NCBI RefSeq assembly: GCF_019455385.1
Contig: NZ_JACOFR010000006.1
Coordinates: forward strand, 124,001 to 188,000
Direction: 5' to 3'
DNA length: 64,000 nucleotides
DNA from: Bradyrhizobium sp. BR 10289
GTDB taxonomy: Bacteria > Pseudomonadota > Alphaproteobacteria > Rhizobiales > Xanthobacteraceae
Shown: one piece after another, positions 62,610 through 64,000 of the stretch
Layout of the letters: every line of letters starts with the position of its first letter
Numbering within the stretch: position 1 is the stretch's first letter
The notes under the pieces: generated by a model
The model's input: only the letters and a program-made list of their open reading frames with translations
Databases searched by the model: none
Told to the model about the DNA's origin: nothing
Translations under genes and position numbers: made by a program

Positions 62610-63394
62610 TGTCGCGCGTCACGCTGCTTGCGCTCCAGGTCCTGGTCGCCGTCGTCTGTCTCGCATTGTGGCAGCTCTTCGCGACCGTGCCGGTGTTTGG
62701 AAAAATCCTGCTGCCGCCGTTCTTCTTCTCCAATCCGGTCGACGTCTTCGCCCAGATCGTGAAGTGGTTCTCGTCCGGCGTGATCTGGAAGCATCTCGGC
62801 ATCACGCTGACGGAATCGATCCTCGCCTTCGTGATCGGATCGGCCGGCGGCGTGCTGGTCGGCTTCTGGTTCGCGCGCCAGCCTCTGGTCGCGGCGGTTT
62901 TCGACCCCTACGTCAAAATGGTCAATGCGCTGCCCCGCGTCGTGCTGGCGCCGATCTTCGCGCTGTGGCTAGGCCTCGGCATCTGGTCGAAAGTTGCGCT
63001 CGGCGTGACGCTGGTGTTCTTCATCGTGTTCTTCAACGTCTATCAGGGCGTCAAGGAAGTCAGCCGCACCGTGCTCGACAACGGCCGCATGCTCGGCATG
63101 AGCGAGCGGCAGCTGATGCAGCACGTCTATTGGCCGTCGGCGCTGTCCTGGATGTTCTCCTCGTTACACACCTCGGTCGGATTCGCCGTGGTCGGCGCCG
63201 TGGTCGGCGAATATCTGGGATCGGCCGCCGGGCTCGGCTATCTGATCCAGCAGGCCGAGGGTGTGTTCGACGTCGCCGGCGTGTTCGCCGGCATGTTCGT
63301 ACTGTCGGCCTTCGTCATCCTGATCGACTTTGGCGTGACGCTGGTGGAGCGCAGGCTGCTGGTGTGGCGGCCGACGGTGGACGGGCGCGGCTGA
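62609..63394 (+). CDS. ABC transporter permease, NitT/TauT type
   Basis: This 261-aa permease has about six helices and the EAA-like loop DNGRMLGMSERQLMQHVYWPSALSWMFSSL. The opening LQVLVAVVCLALWQLFATVPVFGKILLPPFFF fits the SsuC/TauC family. GGAGGCGG lies before the ATG, which overlaps the ATPase stop. The binding protein is not seen in the window, and the next gene (DUF305) is probably unrelated. Confidence 0.93.
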   Translation: MSRVTLLALQVLVAVVCLALWQLFATVPVFGKILLPPFFFSNPVDVFAQIVKWFSSGVIWKHLGITLTESILAFVIGSAGGVLVGFWFARQPLVAAVFDPYVKMVNALPRVVLAPIFALWLGLGIWSKVALGVTLVFFIVFFNVYQGVKEVSRTVLDNGRMLGMSERQLMQHVYWPSALSWMFSSLHTSVGFAVVGAVVGEYLGSAAGLGYLIQQAEGVFDVAGVFAGMFVLSAFVILIDFGVTLVERRLLVWRPTVDGRG

Positions 63395-63495
63395 GCCGCC
63401 TCGTCGGCCGCTGACATTTATGTGATTGACCGGCTGGAATAGAACGCCCGTCCACGCGTCAAACCCCCATGCAACCAGCCGCATGGGAGTTTTGG

Positions 63496-64000
63496 ATGTC
63501 CCCTTCACAGTTTTGCAGCGCCCTGGCGGCGCTTGCAGGCAAATGCCGTTGGCCGAGGCCCGGCCTCGGCACGGCCTTTCTTGGCGCGCGCATTCTCGTT
63601 GCGTTCGCAACACCTCCGCTCGCGTTCGCGCATGAAGCTCATCCGGTCGCTCCGCCGGCCGCCCTCAGCGCAGAGGAACGTGCTTTTCTGCAAGACAACG
63701 ACGCGGCCATGACCAGGATGATGAGCGGCATGGCGGCCAAGCCGACCGGCGACGTCGATCGTGATTTCGTCGCAATGATGAATCCGCATCATCAGGGCGC
63801 AATCGATATGGCGATCATCGAATTGCGCTACGGCAAGAACGAGCAGTTGCGGCGCATCGCCCAGGAAATCATCGTCGACCAGATGCAGGAGATCGCGGCC
63901 ATGAAGCTCGCGATCGGTGAGCCATCCACCGACACTACGCCTGCCGCGACCCAGCCGGCGCACGCTCCGGTCGCCAACATCCATGATCATCAGGGCATGC
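63496..64000 (+). CDS. DUF305 domain protein, truncated by window edge
   Basis: This frame starts at ATG after GGGAG and is open to the right edge, so at least 168 residues are visible and the C-terminus is missing. The N-terminus has a signal-like segment (ILVAFATPPLAFA). The DUF305 signature MMNPHHQGAIDMAIIELRYGKNEQLRRIAQEIIVDQMQE follows in pieces, with His-His and Met residues suited to metal binding. DUF305 proteins are exported and often linked to copper, but their function is not settled. The later HDHQG segment near the edge adds more histidines. Confidence 0.9.
   Translation, partial: MSPSQFCSALAALAGKCRWPRPGLGTAFLGARILVAFATPPLAFAHEAHPVAPPAALSAEERAFLQDNDAAMTRMMSGMAAKPTGDVDRDFVAMMNPHHQGAIDMAIIELRYGKNEQLRRIAQEIIVDQMQEIAAMKLAIGEPSTDTTPAATQPAHAPVANIHDHQGM

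Overview
The window reads as a stretch of chromosome from an alphaproteobacterium of the Bradyrhizobium type. The coding DNA is GC-rich with strong G/C bias at third codon positions. It carries a circularly permuted, two-piece-type tmRNA gene whose tag reads ANDNFAPVAQAA. It also has short palindromic intergenic elements of a kind I recall from Bradyrhizobium genomes, and a gene set typical of a free-living or symbiotic soil bacterium. There is no rRNA, tRNA, CRISPR array, insertion sequence or phage gene, and nothing that marks a genomic island. The assignment to genus is inference; class Alphaproteobacteria is well supported.

Layout. 1-6.1 kb: two GGDEF/EAL cyclic-di-GMP proteins on either side of an MFS transporter. 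6.1-6.5 kb: two tiny membrane or secreted proteins, one only 41 aa. 6.6-15.4 kb: a respiratory formate dehydrogenase locus. It has the catalytic alpha subunit (Cys type), the beta Fe-S subunit, the cytochrome b gamma subunit and a small Tat-signal protein, plus a TorD-like chaperone, DUF3305 and DUF3306 proteins and a divergent 680-aa polyferredoxin. 15.6-17.6 kb: a TetR regulator divergent from a cytochrome P450, with a perfect 11+11 bp palindrome between them. 17.7-23.7 kb: a very large AsmA-like protein, a DUF2336 protein with a small partner, and an orphan receiver domain. 23.8-25.9 kb: an SDR oxidoreductase divergent from a TetR gene, with two matching operator-like sites, then a DUF417 membrane protein. 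26.2-28.9 kb: a SoxC-like sulfite dehydrogenase, its cytochrome c, a DUF302 protein and a small membrane protein. 29-36 kb: an outer-membrane beta-barrel protein, feoAB, two small overlapping genes (DUF4169 and ribbon-helix-helix), fumC, an SspB-like adaptor and ssrA.

36.6-41.2 kb: a split chromate transporter and a TctBAC tricarboxylate transporter. 41.4-47.3 kb: thyA, a GNAT gene, folA, hflK, hflC, a DUF2065 gene and a Do-family protease. 47.5-49.3 kb: serB and miaA head to head, 11 bp apart. 49.4-55.4 kb: the branched-chain amino acid genes ilvI, ilvH and ilvC. ilvIH is preceded by a promoter, a 21-aa leader peptide rich in Ile, Leu and Val, and an intrinsic terminator, which is the architecture of transcription attenuation. 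A methyltransferase, an EamA-type exporter and a LysE-family exporter lie between ilvH and ilvC. 55.5-59.3 kb: a ferric-reductase-like membrane protein divergent from a TetR gene with twin TGTAATC-N3-GATTACA sites, a sulfatase-fold membrane transferase and a rhodanese. 59.3-63.4 kb: two divergent ABC transporter cassettes, one with the permease fused to its binding protein. A DUF305 protein runs off the right edge.

Themes. Several pieces feed electrons into respiration (formate dehydrogenase, sulfite dehydrogenase). tmRNA, the SspB-like adaptor, HflKC and the Do protease together suggest active protein quality control, although only their proximity is seen here. Regulation is unusually legible: three TetR genes have three different palindromic operators, there is an ilv attenuator, and dyads stand in front of feoAB and soxC. 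I found no system that I can claim is wholly undescribed. The least explained items are the formate dehydrogenase accessory polyferredoxin, the 39-nt dyad before soxC, the start-less secreted-protein relic near 30.4 kb and the tandem micro-proteins near 6.4 kb.
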